A stretch of 64,000 bases of DNA from JALORV01 sp963766365 (GTDB lineage: Bacteria; Pseudomonadota; Gammaproteobacteria; Burkholderiales; Burkholderiaceae_F), in the NCBI GenBank assembly GCA_963766365.1, contig CAVXZK010000003.1:248001-312000 (forward strand), read 5' to 3'. Made by a program: the position numbers and the translations under genes. Below, in pieces: positions 41,955-51,116 of this stretch. Position 1 is the stretch's first letter. Every line of letters begins with the position of its first letter. The notes beneath the pieces are model-generated. The model did not search any database, was not told the DNA's origin, and saw nothing but the letters and a program-made list of their open reading frames with translations.

Positions 41955-42944
41955 ATGAACTTACCTGCCACGATCCCGTCACCCATCTCGATTGCGGGAT
42001 TCAAGGACGTCTACCAGATCCCGCGGGTCGAGGAAGCCCTTTCGGAACTTCAGGAACTCGGCAGCGGTGCCAACGAGGCGCTACGTGCCACCTACACGAG
42101 GATGATCCGCACCGGTGGCCAGCGCTTCGTCATCAAGCCGTCGGCGCTGCCGGACATCGATGGACTGATCCAGGAGCTGCCCAACTTCGAGGAGCCACTC
42201 GAGGACATCCGCAAGCAGCTGGCACTTTGTCTTTCTTCGGAAGATCCGCTGGAGCTCGAGCCGATGCTGCTGCTCGGTGATCCGGGCATCGGCAAGACCC
42301 ACTTCGCGCGCCGCCTCGCCAAGCTGCTGGGCACCGGCTACAACTTCATCGGCATGAGTTCGCTGACCGCGGGATGGATCTTGTCCGGCGCCTCGGCGCA
42401 ATGGAAGAACGCGAAGCCCGGCAAGGTGTTCGACGCACTGGTCAACGGCGACTACGCCAACCCGGTCATCGTCGTCGATGAGATCGACAAGGCGGGCGGC
42501 GATAGCCAGTATGACCCGCTCGGCAGCCTGTACACGCTGCTGGAGCACGATACCGCGTGCGACTTCATAGACGAGTTTGCCGAAGTGCCGATCGACGCTT
42601 CGGAAGTCGTCTGGATCGCCACGGCGAACCACTCGCGCAGCATTCCCGAGCCGATCCTCAATCGCATGAACGTGTATGCGATCGATCCGCCCGACACGGA
42701 GGGCTCACGCCGGATCGCGCAGAGCATCTATGACGAACTGCGCGCCGAGCATGCCTGGGGACGCGCCTTTCCGCCGCAGCTGGGCGGCGAGAGCCTGGAC
42801 CGGCTGGCCCGGCTCAAGCCACGCGAGATGCGCCGGGTGCTGCTGGCGGCCTTTGGCAATGCGAAGCTCGACGGCCGCAGCGAGGTACGGCCCGAAGACG
42901 TTGTCGAAGACCGCGTCGCAAAGAAGGCGCGCATAGGGTTTTGA
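41955..42944 (+). CDS. orphan AAA+ ATPase
   Basis: 329 residues. After an N-terminal helical part (about 1-90) comes an AAA+ core: Walker A GDPGIGKTHFARRLAKLL, Walker B NPVIVVDEIDKAGGD, sensor 1 WIATANHS, arginine-finger region EPILNRMNVYAI and a C-terminal lid (LARLKPREMRRVLLAAFGNAKLDG). It most resembles the Lon/ClpX-like ATPase cores but has no protease domain, so it would act as a remodelling ATPase with an unknown partner. The 212-bp gap after narL suggests its own promoter. No neighbour explains the substrate. Confidence 0.75.
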   Translation: MNLPATIPSPISIAGFKDVYQIPRVEEALSELQELGSGANEALRATYTRMIRTGGQRFVIKPSALPDIDGLIQELPNFEEPLEDIRKQLALCLSSEDPLELEPMLLLGDPGIGKTHFARRLAKLLGTGYNFIGMSSLTAGWILSGASAQWKNAKPGKVFDALVNGDYANPVIVVDEIDKAGGDSQYDPLGSLYTLLEHDTACDFIDEFAEVPIDASEVVWIATANHSRSIPEPILNRMNVYAIDPPDTEGSRRIAQSIYDELRAEHAWGRAFPPQLGGESLDRLARLKPREMRRVLLAAFGNAKLDGRSEVRPEDVVEDRVAKKARIGF

Positions 42945-42957
42945 TGTCCCCCGCAGA

Positions 42958-42978
42958 CGCGAACGCCGCGGGTTCGCG
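42958..42978. terminator. hairpin between convergent genes
   Basis: CGCGAAC, seven-base loop, GTTCGCG: a perfect seven-pair stem 14 bases after the AAA+ stop and before the convergent TssQ-like stop. It could end transcription from both sides; no T-tract is present. Confidence 0.4.
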
Positions 42979-43064
42979 CTTGCACCAGGCAGGAACAGTT
43001 TGACAAACGGTCTTGGTGTGGGCCGGGGCTCGTTGGTAGTGCAACGGCCGCGGTCGCAGCCGCC

Positions 43065-43535
43065 TTACTTTGCAGCGGGCGACAGCTTGACGGGCTGCTC
43101 GGCAGCGACGCGCTTGTAGACGGGTCCCCACAGCGGGTGTCCGACCTCGGCGTCGGTGAGCTTGAACGACGGGTCGGCGGCGAACGCGGCGCGAAATGCC
43201 TGTTCGCAATCGCTTGGGCGGTTGTAGGCGCAGGCAATGAAGGCCATGTGCTTCTCCGCCACCGCAACGTCATGAGGGTCGCGCAATCCCTCTGACAGTG
43301 CCCGCTTGAGCAGCGCTTCGGCGCGCTCGTATTGACCTTCCTCATAGAAGCGCAGTCCGCCGATGAAGGCGCGCTCGGCTGGCTGCTCATAAAGACGCGC
43401 GATGCTGACTGTCGCCGGAGGTGGTGGTGGCGGCGGTGGTGGCGGCGGTGGAGAGAAGATCGCGCAACCACCGAGTGTGATCGTCGCGAGCAGCGAAGCG
43501 GTGCGCAGCAGCGGCGGGCGGATGATGACGCTCAT
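43065..43535 (-). CDS. TssQ-family T6SS-associated lipoprotein
   Basis: 156 residues. A lipoprotein signal ends at TLGGCAIF (Cys about 24), followed by a run of 12 prolines, then a TPR-like helical domain: ERAFIGGLRFYEEGQYERAEALLKRAL and AAFAADPSFKLTDAEVGHPLWGPVYKRV. This closely matches the TssQ family of type VI secretion-associated lipoproteins, which are typically encoded beside Ser/Thr kinases. The ATG overlaps the pseudokinase stop, so it is made with it. No T6SS structural gene is in the window. Confidence 0.72.
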   Translation of the reverse strand: MSVIIRPPLLRTASLLATITLGGCAIFSPPPPPPPPPPPPATVSIARLYEQPAERAFIGGLRFYEEGQYERAEALLKRALSEGLRDPHDVAVAEKHMAFIACAYNRPSDCEQAFRAAFAADPSFKLTDAEVGHPLWGPVYKRVAAEQPVKLSPAAK

Positions 43536-45040
43536 TGAAAACGATGGCGGATCTGTTGCGGCCGCTCGGGGGTGATGTCGACCTGTGCGAGGTACGGTGC
43601 CTGATCGCCGTTGCGGATCTCGATCGTGTGACGGCCGGCCGGCAGCGTCAGCTGGGTGAGCGGCGGTGTGGTGCCGCGCGCGTCGCCGTTCACGTAGACG
43701 GAGCCCCAAGGCGTAACGGCCAGTGCGACGATTCCCTGGGCGCCCGTCGCACCAGTCCTCACCGAGGTCTGTCGTGCCGTGGTGCTGCGAGCGACTGCGG
43801 GGGCGGGCCGTGGAGATCCGACGGCCGCGTAGTCGGCTGGCGCGTTGGCGGCAGAGTCTGACACCGATGCGGAGACAACAGGGACTGCCGCCGCGGAGTC
43901 CGCAGCAGGCGAGGGGGTCGCTGTCGCTGGTACGACCGCGGCAGCGCCGCGGCCGTCGACAAATTGACCTCGGTTCCAGATCCCTGCAAGCAGAAGCACC
44001 GCGGCGAGCCCGACGCCTGCAGCGATCGCGTGCCGACGCCATGACCTCGCTGCCGGGCGAGCGGACGGTTCGGCGCTGGGCGCGATCAGCGTGGCCACCG
44101 TCATCGTCGCCGCCTGCTTCGGCATGACGGCCAGTCGCGCGGGCATGCCGGTGATCGTGGCCGACCCGGGCATCGGCAGGTCGCCCCGATTGCCCCACAG
44201 GAAGGTCGTCAGGGCGTTGCGTACCTGCGCCGCGGTGCCGAACACGCGTGTCCCGCCGAGCTCGAGGGCTTGCTCCGCGACTTCCGCCAAGGCCAGCGGC
44301 GCGGTCGGACGCAGCTGGAGGATCGGGCTTTCCACGCCCTGGCCCTGCGCGCGCAGCGTCTTCACGTCCGGGCGCGTCCCCGTGAGCAGCAGATAAAGCA
44401 ACGCGCCGAGGGCGCGCACGTCCTTGCGTCGCGCTTCACCCGAGAGTTCGTCGCCAAAGTAGGGCAGCATCCGGTCGGTGCCGTGCAGTTCGAAGTCGCC
44501 GGTCATGCCGCTGTCGATCCAGCCGCCGAAGCCGGTGACCTTCGGCGTGCGCTCGGGGCCCTGCAGATAGATGCGGGACGGTGAAAGATGGCCGTGCGGA
44601 ATTGCGCGCGCATGGGCGAACTCGACGGCATCGGCGACGCGCGCAACGATGTCGGCCGCCTGCAGGAATCCCGGCCGGTAAGCTTCGGCAAGCAGTTCAT
44701 CCAGCAGCTTGCCGTCAACCTTCTCGAGCGCGAGATAACCGATGCGGTTGACGTGGCCCGCATCGAAGACCGTGACGATGTTCGGGTGGTGAAGCTTGCC
44801 GGCCGCCTGCGCCTGGCGCATGAAGGCCTGTTCCACCCGTTCGTGCGCGGCGCGATCCTGGCCCTCGGCCGGATGCAACTGCACCGCTTTGACGATCAGT
44901 TCCCGATTCAGGACCGGGTCGAATGCCAGGTAGACCGCGGTGTAGCGGTCGCGCCGCAGTTCGCGCTGGACCGAATACCTTCCAATCAGCCTGACGTTGG
45001 ATGACAGGTTCGGCGACTTGGGAGCGACAGTCTGCGACAT
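43532..45040 (-). CDS. Ser/Thr pseudokinase with C-terminal PEGA-like domain
   Basis: 502 residues with a kinase fold (about 20-285), a membrane helix (AIAAGVGLAAVLLLAGIW, about 337-354), a low-complexity linker and a PEGA-like end (VTPWGSVYVNGDARGTTPPLTQLTLPAGRHTIEIRNG). Catalytic residues are gone: the Gly loop reads ELRRDRYTAVY, the HRDxKPxN loop is HGHLSPSR (149-156) and DFG is TGFG (169-172); only the VAIK-type Lys51 remains. The PEGA part is clearly paralogous to that of the active kinase next door. Probably a regulatory partner of that kinase. Confidence 0.8.
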   Translation of the reverse strand: MSQTVAPKSPNLSSNVRLIGRYSVQRELRRDRYTAVYLAFDPVLNRELIVKAVQLHPAEGQDRAAHERVEQAFMRQAQAAGKLHHPNIVTVFDAGHVNRIGYLALEKVDGKLLDELLAEAYRPGFLQAADIVARVADAVEFAHARAIPHGHLSPSRIYLQGPERTPKVTGFGGWIDSGMTGDFELHGTDRMLPYFGDELSGEARRKDVRALGALLYLLLTGTRPDVKTLRAQGQGVESPILQLRPTAPLALAEVAEQALELGGTRVFGTAAQVRNALTTFLWGNRGDLPMPGSATITGMPARLAVMPKQAATMTVATLIAPSAEPSARPAARSWRRHAIAAGVGLAAVLLLAGIWNRGQFVDGRGAAAVVPATATPSPAADSAAAVPVVSASVSDSAANAPADYAAVGSPRPAPAVARSTTARQTSVRTGATGAQGIVALAVTPWGSVYVNGDARGTTPPLTQLTLPAGRHTIEIRNGDQAPYLAQVDITPERPQQIRHRFQ

Positions 45041-45250
45041 CAGTCAGATTCCGCCTCGATGGATGGGCACTGCCCAATCGTGGTGCGGGCCGAGTCGGCG
45101 AGGCGCGTCATGGCGCATCGAGGCTAGCGGATGCACCGGCGGGACTCAACCGGCATGAACGTCGGAAAAGGGATGCAAACCTCGTCCGAATGACCGAACG
45201 CGGGGGACGCGCGACCGTTACTGCGTCGGGCGCGGCCATCTCGCGCCAGG

Positions 45251-46672
45251 TCAGAAACGGTGTTGCAGCGATATCGATTCGCCCGCTCGGAGTTCGACCC
45301 GCACGGTGAAGGGTGGCGACGTGTTGTTCCGCACTTCGATCGTATGTGCGCCAGGCGCAAGTGAAAGCTGCGTCAGCGGCGGCGAGACTCCTCGTCCGAC
45401 GCCGTTGACAAAGACTTCGCCCCATGGAGTGATCGCCAGCTTCACCGTCCCATCCCGGACCGGAACGGCCTGGGAAGCCGCTTCAGCGCGCCGGCGCTGT
45501 GCCGCCTTGGCTTCGGCGTTCTTCGCTTCATCGCTCGGCGTGGCGATGGGTTCGGCGGGGGTTTCGGCGACCGGGGCGGGCAATGGGGCCGGCATGACTG
45601 GCACCGGCGTCGGCTCCACGACAGGCGGAGGCACGGGTTGCGGACGCAATGCGAAATAGATCACCGCCACCGCGCTCAGCAGTGCCGCGGCACCCAGCAG
45701 GGCCTTTAACGGAGCGCGCGACGGCGGGGCGGCCGGCATGACCGTCGACCGCGTGGCGGCCGAGACATCGGCCGACGGGGCACGCGAGCCGTCGACGAAT
45801 TCGGCGAGCGCGTTGCGAAAGTCGGCAGCCTTCTGGTAACGCTGCGCGGGATCGCGCTCCATCGCCTTGCGCACGATCGTGGCGAGCGCGGGCGGCGTCT
45901 CGGGCCGGAGCTTCTCCACGGGCCGCGGATGCGCGGCGACCACCTGGTCCAGCGTCTCGTCGATCGTGCGGCCGTCGAAGGCACGGCGGCCGGCGAGCAG
46001 TTCATACAGGATCGTGCCCAGCGAAAAGATGTCGCTGCGAGCGTCCAGCGGTTCGCCCTTCGCCTGCTCGGGCGACATGTAGTTCGGCGTGCCGACGAGA
46101 TGGCGAGTGCCCTTGTCCTTGGCGGCGTCGCGCGGTGTCGGCGCCAGCGCGGTGCCGAAGTCGAGCAGCTTCGGCCGCAGGTCGCGAGACAGGAAGATGT
46201 TAGAGGGCTTGATATCGCGATGAACCAGGCCGCGCTTGTTGGCGTAATGAATCGCGTCGCCGAGCCGCATCATCATCGACGCGGCCTGTCGCGGGCTCAT
46301 GCGGTTGCCGCCGGCCAGGTACTCGTGCAGGTCCTGCCCGTGCAGCCGTTCCATCGCGATGTAGGCAAAGGAATCGGTCTTGCCGGCGTCGTAGATCGTG
46401 ACGATGCTGGGGTGACTCATCGCGCCGGCCGACTTCGCCTCACGCAGGAAATTCGCTTCTATCTGCGTGCGGAACTCGGCCTCACGTGCAAGGGGGATCA
46501 CCTTGATGGCCACTTCACGCCCCAGCACCGGGTCATGCGCGGCCCAGACAACCCCGTAGGAGCCGCGACCGATCTCGTTGAGGATCGTGAAGCGCCCGAT
46601 GGTCTTCGGCATCGGCACGGACCCGGCGTCCGTGGCGAGCTGGGGTTCGGTGGCGGTCATCGGCTCTGACAT
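45251..46672 (-). CDS. active Ser/Thr protein kinase with PEGA domain
   Basis: 473 residues. A complete Hanks-type kinase: GRGSYGVV (35-42), Lys57 in VAIKVI, HRDIKPSN (151-158), DFG (171-173), GTPNYMSPEQAKGE activation segment. One membrane helix (LLGAAALLSAVAVIYFAL, about 328-346), a Pro-rich linker and a PEGA domain (ITPWGEVFVNGVGRGVSPPLTQLSL) follow, so the sensor part is probably periplasmic. 210 bp separate it from the pseudokinase, with no gene between. PEGA-kinases with TssQ are known from T6SS post-translational control. Confidence 0.87.
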   Translation of the reverse strand: MSEPMTATEPQLATDAGSVPMPKTIGRFTILNEIGRGSYGVVWAAHDPVLGREVAIKVIPLAREAEFRTQIEANFLREAKSAGAMSHPSIVTIYDAGKTDSFAYIAMERLHGQDLHEYLAGGNRMSPRQAASMMMRLGDAIHYANKRGLVHRDIKPSNIFLSRDLRPKLLDFGTALAPTPRDAAKDKGTRHLVGTPNYMSPEQAKGEPLDARSDIFSLGTILYELLAGRRAFDGRTIDETLDQVVAAHPRPVEKLRPETPPALATIVRKAMERDPAQRYQKAADFRNALAEFVDGSRAPSADVSAATRSTVMPAAPPSRAPLKALLGAAALLSAVAVIYFALRPQPVPPPVVEPTPVPVMPAPLPAPVAETPAEPIATPSDEAKNAEAKAAQRRRAEAASQAVPVRDGTVKLAITPWGEVFVNGVGRGVSPPLTQLSLAPGAHTIEVRNNTSPPFTVRVELRAGESISLQHRF

Positions 46673-46774
46673 CGAGGCCGGATTATCGCACCCGGATTGC
46701 GGCGCGATCGCCGGAAATGCGTAATGCCGGGCCGCAACTGGCGCGCAGCCCAGCGTTCATGCGCCGGACCGGTG

Positions 46775-47947
46775 CTACCGCGAGAAGATGATCCGCTCGT
46801 TGCGCAGCAGGCGCGCCTGCAGCAGCAACGCCGCAGCGGTCAGTGCCAGCGCGATTGCAGACGGCAGAAGGATGTCGACGGCAGCCACGGCTTCACCGCG
46901 CAGCGCGCGCATCAGCACGGTTTGCTGTCCGAGTGCCGGGACCAGCAGTTGCCACGGCGCGTCACGGACCGTCAGGAACAGCGGGAGGATCGGCACGAAG
47001 TTGACGATCATCGTGATGTAGCTGGCGTAGGTCTGGGCTTCCTTGTGGCTGCGCCCGTAGGTCGCGGCCAGCATGTTGAGCGAGGCGACCATCGCAGAGA
47101 AGGGCAGCAGCAGGACGAGGAAGAGCAGGATTTCCGGCGTGCCGAACTGCATCAGTGCGGCAAGGTTCTCGCTGCGTACGAACTGCATCGACACCGTGAA
47201 CCCGGCGAGGGTCAGGACCACGACGGCGGCCGAGCAGCTGGCGGCCACGGCCCATTTGCCGAGCACGAGGGAGGCGGTGGATACCGGGTTCAGCAACAGG
47301 GGCTCGAGCGAGCCGCGTTCACGCTCGCCGGCCGTCACATCGATCGCGACGCTGATCGCACCGACCACCGCGCCGACCAGCGCGAGCCACGGGACGAGGA
47401 ACAGCAGCTGCGCCCCGCGCGCACGGCTGCCGGCGAGGTTGACCTCCTCGATCTGCAGCGGCTGCAGCACCTGGGGGCTGACGCCGCGCGCCAGCAGGCG
47501 CTGCGTGCCCTGCTCACGGTTGAACCCCTGCAACAGCGCGATCGTGGTGCGCACGGCCGTCTGTGCACGCTGCGCCGTCTCGTCAAAGATGACCTCGAGC
47601 CGAACCGGTTCACCGGACGCGAGGCGCCGGCCGAAGTCGTCCGGGATGACGACCACGGCGTTCTGCAGTCGGCCGGACAGCAACTCTTCACGGTAGTCAG
47701 CCGGCGCATCGCGGACGCTGGCGCCGTTGCGCTGCAGAAAATTCACGAGTGTCGGGGCCTTCGCGGCGTTGGCGATGACCACCTCCCGGCGCGCCGCGCT
47801 CTCCTCGGCGCTCGACACGATGCCCGCGATCAGCAGCAGCGATACCGGACCCGCGACCAGGGAACTGATCAGCACCACCAGCCACGTGCGGCGGTCGCGC
47901 AGCGCGTCCTTCAGTTCCTTGGCGAAGACAACGAGGGCCGCCCTCAT
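46775..47947 (-). CDS. ABC-2 type permease, NatB-like
   Basis: 390 residues: an N-terminal membrane helix (LVVLISSLVAGPVSLLLIAGIV), a large extracytoplasmic domain (about 45-170) and five further helices; GERERGSLEPLLLNPVSTASLVLGKW is the ABC-2 permease coupling motif. NatB homologues export sodium ions in Bacillus, but the substrate here is unknown. ATG 47947 overlaps the ATPase stop (ATGA). Confidence 0.82.
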   Translation of the reverse strand: MRAALVVFAKELKDALRDRRTWLVVLISSLVAGPVSLLLIAGIVSSAEESAARREVVIANAAKAPTLVNFLQRNGASVRDAPADYREELLSGRLQNAVVVIPDDFGRRLASGEPVRLEVIFDETAQRAQTAVRTTIALLQGFNREQGTQRLLARGVSPQVLQPLQIEEVNLAGSRARGAQLLFLVPWLALVGAVVGAISVAIDVTAGERERGSLEPLLLNPVSTASLVLGKWAVAASCSAAVVVLTLAGFTVSMQFVRSENLAALMQFGTPEILLFLVLLLPFSAMVASLNMLAATYGRSHKEAQTYASYITMIVNFVPILPLFLTVRDAPWQLLVPALGQQTVLMRALRGEAVAAVDILLPSAIALALTAAALLLQARLLRNERIIFSR

Positions 47948-48702
47948 GGCGTTGCGTCTTCCGGCCCGTACGCCAGCGTGACGAAGGCGTCTTCCAGCGA
48001 CTCCGCGCCGGCGCGCCGCCGGATCTCGTCCGCCGTGCCGTCGGCAATGCTGCGACCGTGCGCCACGATGACGATGCGGTCGGCCAGCTGTTCGACCTCC
48101 GGCATGATGTGCGACGACAGCAGGATGCACTTGCCTTCACCGCGCAGGTGGCCGAGCAGGCGGCGCAGTGCGCGCGTCGACATCACGTCGAGCCCGCTGG
48201 TCGGCTCGTCGAGCACCAGGTGCTGCGGGTCGTGGATCAGCGCGCGGGCCAGGGCGACTTTCATGCGCTCGCCGGTGCTGAAGCCCTCGGTACGGCGATC
48301 GAGCAGCGGTGCCATGTCGAGCAGCTCGGCCAGCATCGCGAGACGTTCAGCCAGCGCGGCGCGCGCGACGCCGCGCAGGTCGCCGTAGTACTGGATGTTC
48401 TCCCGCGCGGTGAGCCTCGCATACAGGCCGCGCGCATCGGACAGCATGCCGAGCTGTGCACGCACTGCCAGCGCGTCCCGGCTCGTGTCGAGCCCGCCCA
48501 CGGTCGCTCGACCGGCATCGGGCTGGACCAGCGTGCCGATGACGCGCAGCGTCGTCGTCTTGCCCGCGCCATTGGGACCGAGCAGAGCGGTGATCGTGCC
48601 GTCGGCCGCGCTGAAGGAGACGTCGGCGACTGCGGTGACTCGGCTGCGCCTCCCGTGCACGCGCGCTTCGAACGATTTAGCCAGCTGCTGGGCCTCGATC
48701 AT
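47944..48702 (-). CDS. ABC transporter ATP-binding protein, NatA-like
   Basis: 252 residues: Walker A LLGPNGAGKTTT, signature FSTGERMKVALARAL (FSTGE instead of LSGGQ, as in the NatA/CcmA branch), Walker B HLVLDEPTSGLD, H-loop LLSSHIMPEVEQL. It powers the NatB-like permease encoded next. ATG 48702 overlaps the hydrolase stop, so hydrolase, ATPase and permease form a three-gene coupled unit. Confidence 0.87.
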   Translation of the reverse strand: MIEAQQLAKSFEARVHGRRSRVTAVADVSFSAADGTITALLGPNGAGKTTTLRVIGTLVQPDAGRATVGGLDTSRDALAVRAQLGMLSDARGLYARLTARENIQYYGDLRGVARAALAERLAMLAELLDMAPLLDRRTEGFSTGERMKVALARALIHDPQHLVLDEPTSGLDVMSTRALRRLLGHLRGEGKCILLSSHIMPEVEQLADRIVIVAHGRSIADGTADEIRRRAGAESLEDAFVTLAYGPEDATP

Positions 48703-50159
48703 CGCGCCGCCTCGGGCGCCGCAAGCTGCATCGGCTCGAAGAAGGTCGACGCGGGCAGCTTCTCGAGGCAGTCAGTGTCGAGTTCCTTGAAGCTCGCGTT
48801 GCGGACGAAGCGCGTGATCAACCGCGCGGCGCAGGCCTGGGCACTGACGCCGTGGCCCAGGAAAGGCGCTTCGACGTGGCGCGCATTGCCGAGCCGCTGT
48901 GCAATCGAGGCGCCGTGCCGAGGCGGGGTGGCGGGATCCAGTCCACCCGAAAGCACCAGCACCGGGACGTCCGACCGCGGCACCTGATAGAAGGGCTCGG
49001 GCACGGGCCGTGTCGCGATCGCCGAGCAGGCTTCGCTGTAGACATCCGCAAATGTGGCACCGAAGCGGGTCCTGGCGGTGGCCGCGCGTTCCGCCGCACT
49101 CAGCCGCGGCAGGTCCTCGGCGCAGATCACCGCGAAGTGCATGCCGAGCGCGAAGTTTTCCCGCACCCGTCCGCTAACCGCCGCTGACAGTGCCACCAGG
49201 GGCTGGAAGTCACCGGCGCCGGCGCTGGCGAGTGCATACGGCATCACCGAGGCGAGCGTCGGCACGTACAGCGGAATGCGCAGCAGCGAGGCCAGCAGAC
49301 GGGGATCAACGTGCAGTGTCTGCTTCTGCCCGGTCAGCGGGTGCTGGACGTCGGTATCGAATCCCGCCTCGGCACGCGCGAGCAGTGCGTTGATCCGCGT
49401 CTCGAAGTCCGGGTAGCGCTCGCGACAGCGCATATCGGCCTTGCAGGCGGCCGCGAGCGCGGTGAGTGCGGCGTCGGCATCGATCGAGAACGAAGCTGGC
49501 AGCACCATGTCCGGCGGCGCCACGCCGTCCAGCACGGCGGTGCGCACCTGCTGCGGAAACTGGCGCAGGTACTCGATCGCAACGCGCGTGCCGTACGAAC
49601 CACCCCACAGGTTGATTCGATCGACGCCGAGCTGGCGGCGCACGGCGTCGTAGTCGCCGACCGCGATCCAGGTGGCGTACTGCCGGGTATCGCTGCGCTG
49701 GTCGCCCAGGCAACGCTTCAGGCGCTCCATGTGTTGCGACGGATCGAGCGTTGCCGCGAGCGAGTCCTCGACGTCGGGGCAATCCAGCGCATTCGAGCGT
49801 CCGGTGCCACGCTGGTCGACGAAGACGATGTCGCGCCGGGCATTGAGTTCGGCAAAGACCGCCATCGTCTGGCCGATGACGCGGCTCGCGGCCTGTCCCG
49901 GTCCACCGGCGAGGATGAACACCGGGTCGGGTTGTGCGTTGCGCGCGACCGCCGGGACCACGGCGAAGTGGATATCCACCGTGCGTCCGCCCGGCGCATC
50001 CGGATCTTCCGGCACCGTGACAGTGCCGCACCGGATCTCGCGCTCCACTCCCGGCAGGCGACAGGGCTGCAAGCCGTCGGCGCGCGCGCTCGCGCCGGGG
50101 CGACAGGCCGCGAGTCCCATCACGATGGCCAGCAGCAGGAGTGAATGAATGAGGCGCAT
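48699..50159 (-). CDS. lipoprotein alpha/beta-hydrolase, TAP/proline-iminopeptidase type
   Basis: 486 residues. Lipoprotein signal MRLIHSLLLLAIVMGLAAC supports the start at 50159 rather than 50192. The hydrolase has oxyanion segment FILAGGPGQAAS, nucleophile WGGSYGTRVAIEYL, Asp in LSGGLDPATPPRHG and His in LGHGVSAQAC, the last pair from the TAP-like C-terminal domain. Members release N-terminal residues from peptides. Coupling to an ABC exporter is seen but its meaning is unclear. Confidence 0.83.
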   Translation of the reverse strand: MRLIHSLLLLAIVMGLAACRPGASARADGLQPCRLPGVEREIRCGTVTVPEDPDAPGGRTVDIHFAVVPAVARNAQPDPVFILAGGPGQAASRVIGQTMAVFAELNARRDIVFVDQRGTGRSNALDCPDVEDSLAATLDPSQHMERLKRCLGDQRSDTRQYATWIAVGDYDAVRRQLGVDRINLWGGSYGTRVAIEYLRQFPQQVRTAVLDGVAPPDMVLPASFSIDADAALTALAAACKADMRCRERYPDFETRINALLARAEAGFDTDVQHPLTGQKQTLHVDPRLLASLLRIPLYVPTLASVMPYALASAGAGDFQPLVALSAAVSGRVRENFALGMHFAVICAEDLPRLSAAERAATARTRFGATFADVYSEACSAIATRPVPEPFYQVPRSDVPVLVLSGGLDPATPPRHGASIAQRLGNARHVEAPFLGHGVSAQACAARLITRFVRNASFKELDTDCLEKLPASTFFEPMQLAAPEAAR

Positions 50160-50262
50160 GGTCCGGTGCACAAGCGGCGCGCAGCATAACAACGCCGGCT
50201 CGCGAAGGGGACCGGCGGGACGAGTCGCGGCCTTGGGCGCGTGGATTGACGCGCGTGCCGCT

Positions 50263-50608
50263 TCAGTGGTCGGACACGAGGCGCCGATCCGCCAGTCCGC
50301 CCACGTTCATCAGCAGGCAGGTGATGCGGGCGACCGTGGCCGGCTCACGGAACAACAGCATGCCGAACAGGGCCGCACCGGCGGTGCCGATGCCGACACA
50401 CTGCGTAAACGGTACCGACCGGCAGCGCCTTCATCGCCACGGCGAGCAGCCAGAACGGCAGCAGGGCCACGACCAGCACGACAGCACTCGGCCCGATGCG
50501 GGTGAAGCCGTCGGTGAATTTCATGCCGACGGCCCAGGCGATCTCGAGCAGTCCGGCGAGTGCGAGCAGAATCCACGCTTGGGCCGGTGACGGGTTCAAC
50601 CAGGACAA
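50263..50608 (-). CDS. SMR family (SugE/GdnE-like) small transporter (frameshift)
   Basis: WILLALAGLLEIAWAVGMKFTDGFTR has the SMR membrane Glu, and MKALPVGTVYAV ends the first frame. The other frame continues VGIGTAGAALFGMLLFREPATVARITCLLMNVGGL to a stop at 50263. The join is near 50395: one base too many, or two missing if the conserved Trp of YAVWxGIG was present. The start is unsure; TTG 50608 is used because no ATG is available. The last residues (ADRRLVSDH) depart from the family. Four-helix proton-coupled exporters of guanidinium or cationic drugs. Confidence 0.65.
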
Positions 50609-50714
50609 TTCAACTGGAACGGGGAAGACGCGGACTCCGGCATCTCAGTTCGCGCGGTGCGGACTGAGCCAGGGTTGCGGTAGACCCTCATGAATCGACA
50701 CAGGAGAACCTCAG

Positions 50715-51089
50715 GTGGAACGGCGATTCTTTGCGCTCGGCGCGATGCTGGCGATGATCGGCGTCGCGGCCGGCGCATTCGGTGCGCATGCGCTGAAGTC
50801 GCGTCTCGCGCCCGACATGCTGGCGGTCTTCGAGGTCGGCGTGCGCTATCAGCTGGTACATGCGCTGGCGCTGCTGGGCGTGGCCTGGGCCATTACGCGC
50901 TGGCCGGGCCGGACGGCGCTTTGCGCCGGCGCGCTCTTCGTCGCCGGCATCGTTCTCTTCAGTGGCAGCCTTTACCTGCTCGCGCTGACCGGCGAACGCT
51001 CGCTGGGTGCGATCACGCCCTTCGGCGGCGTCGCCTTCCTGGCCGGGTGGGCGTGCCTGGCGTGGGCCGCGTGGCGCTCGAACCGATGA
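50715..51089 (+). CDS. DUF423 (YgdD) membrane protein
   Basis: 124 residues with four membrane helices: FALGAMLAMIGVAAGAFGAHALKSRL is the DUF423 signature, followed by YQLVHALALLGVAW and GIVLFSGSLYLLALTG. Start is GTG 50715 with AGGAG eight bases upstream. Function unknown; divergent from the SMR gene. Confidence 0.82.
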   Translation: MERRFFALGAMLAMIGVAAGAFGAHALKSRLAPDMLAVFEVGVRYQLVHALALLGVAWAITRWPGRTALCAGALFVAGIVLFSGSLYLLALTGERSLGAITPFGGVAFLAGWACLAWAAWRSNR

Positions 51090-51116
51090 AGCGGATCGCG
51101 TCCGTAGAATCGTTGC

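Noticed and set aside
43065..46672. Calling this region a type VI secretion cluster
   Set aside because: Only the accessory TssQ-like lipoprotein and kinases are present; no TssB, TssC, Hcp, VgrG, TssM or ClpV gene is in the window.
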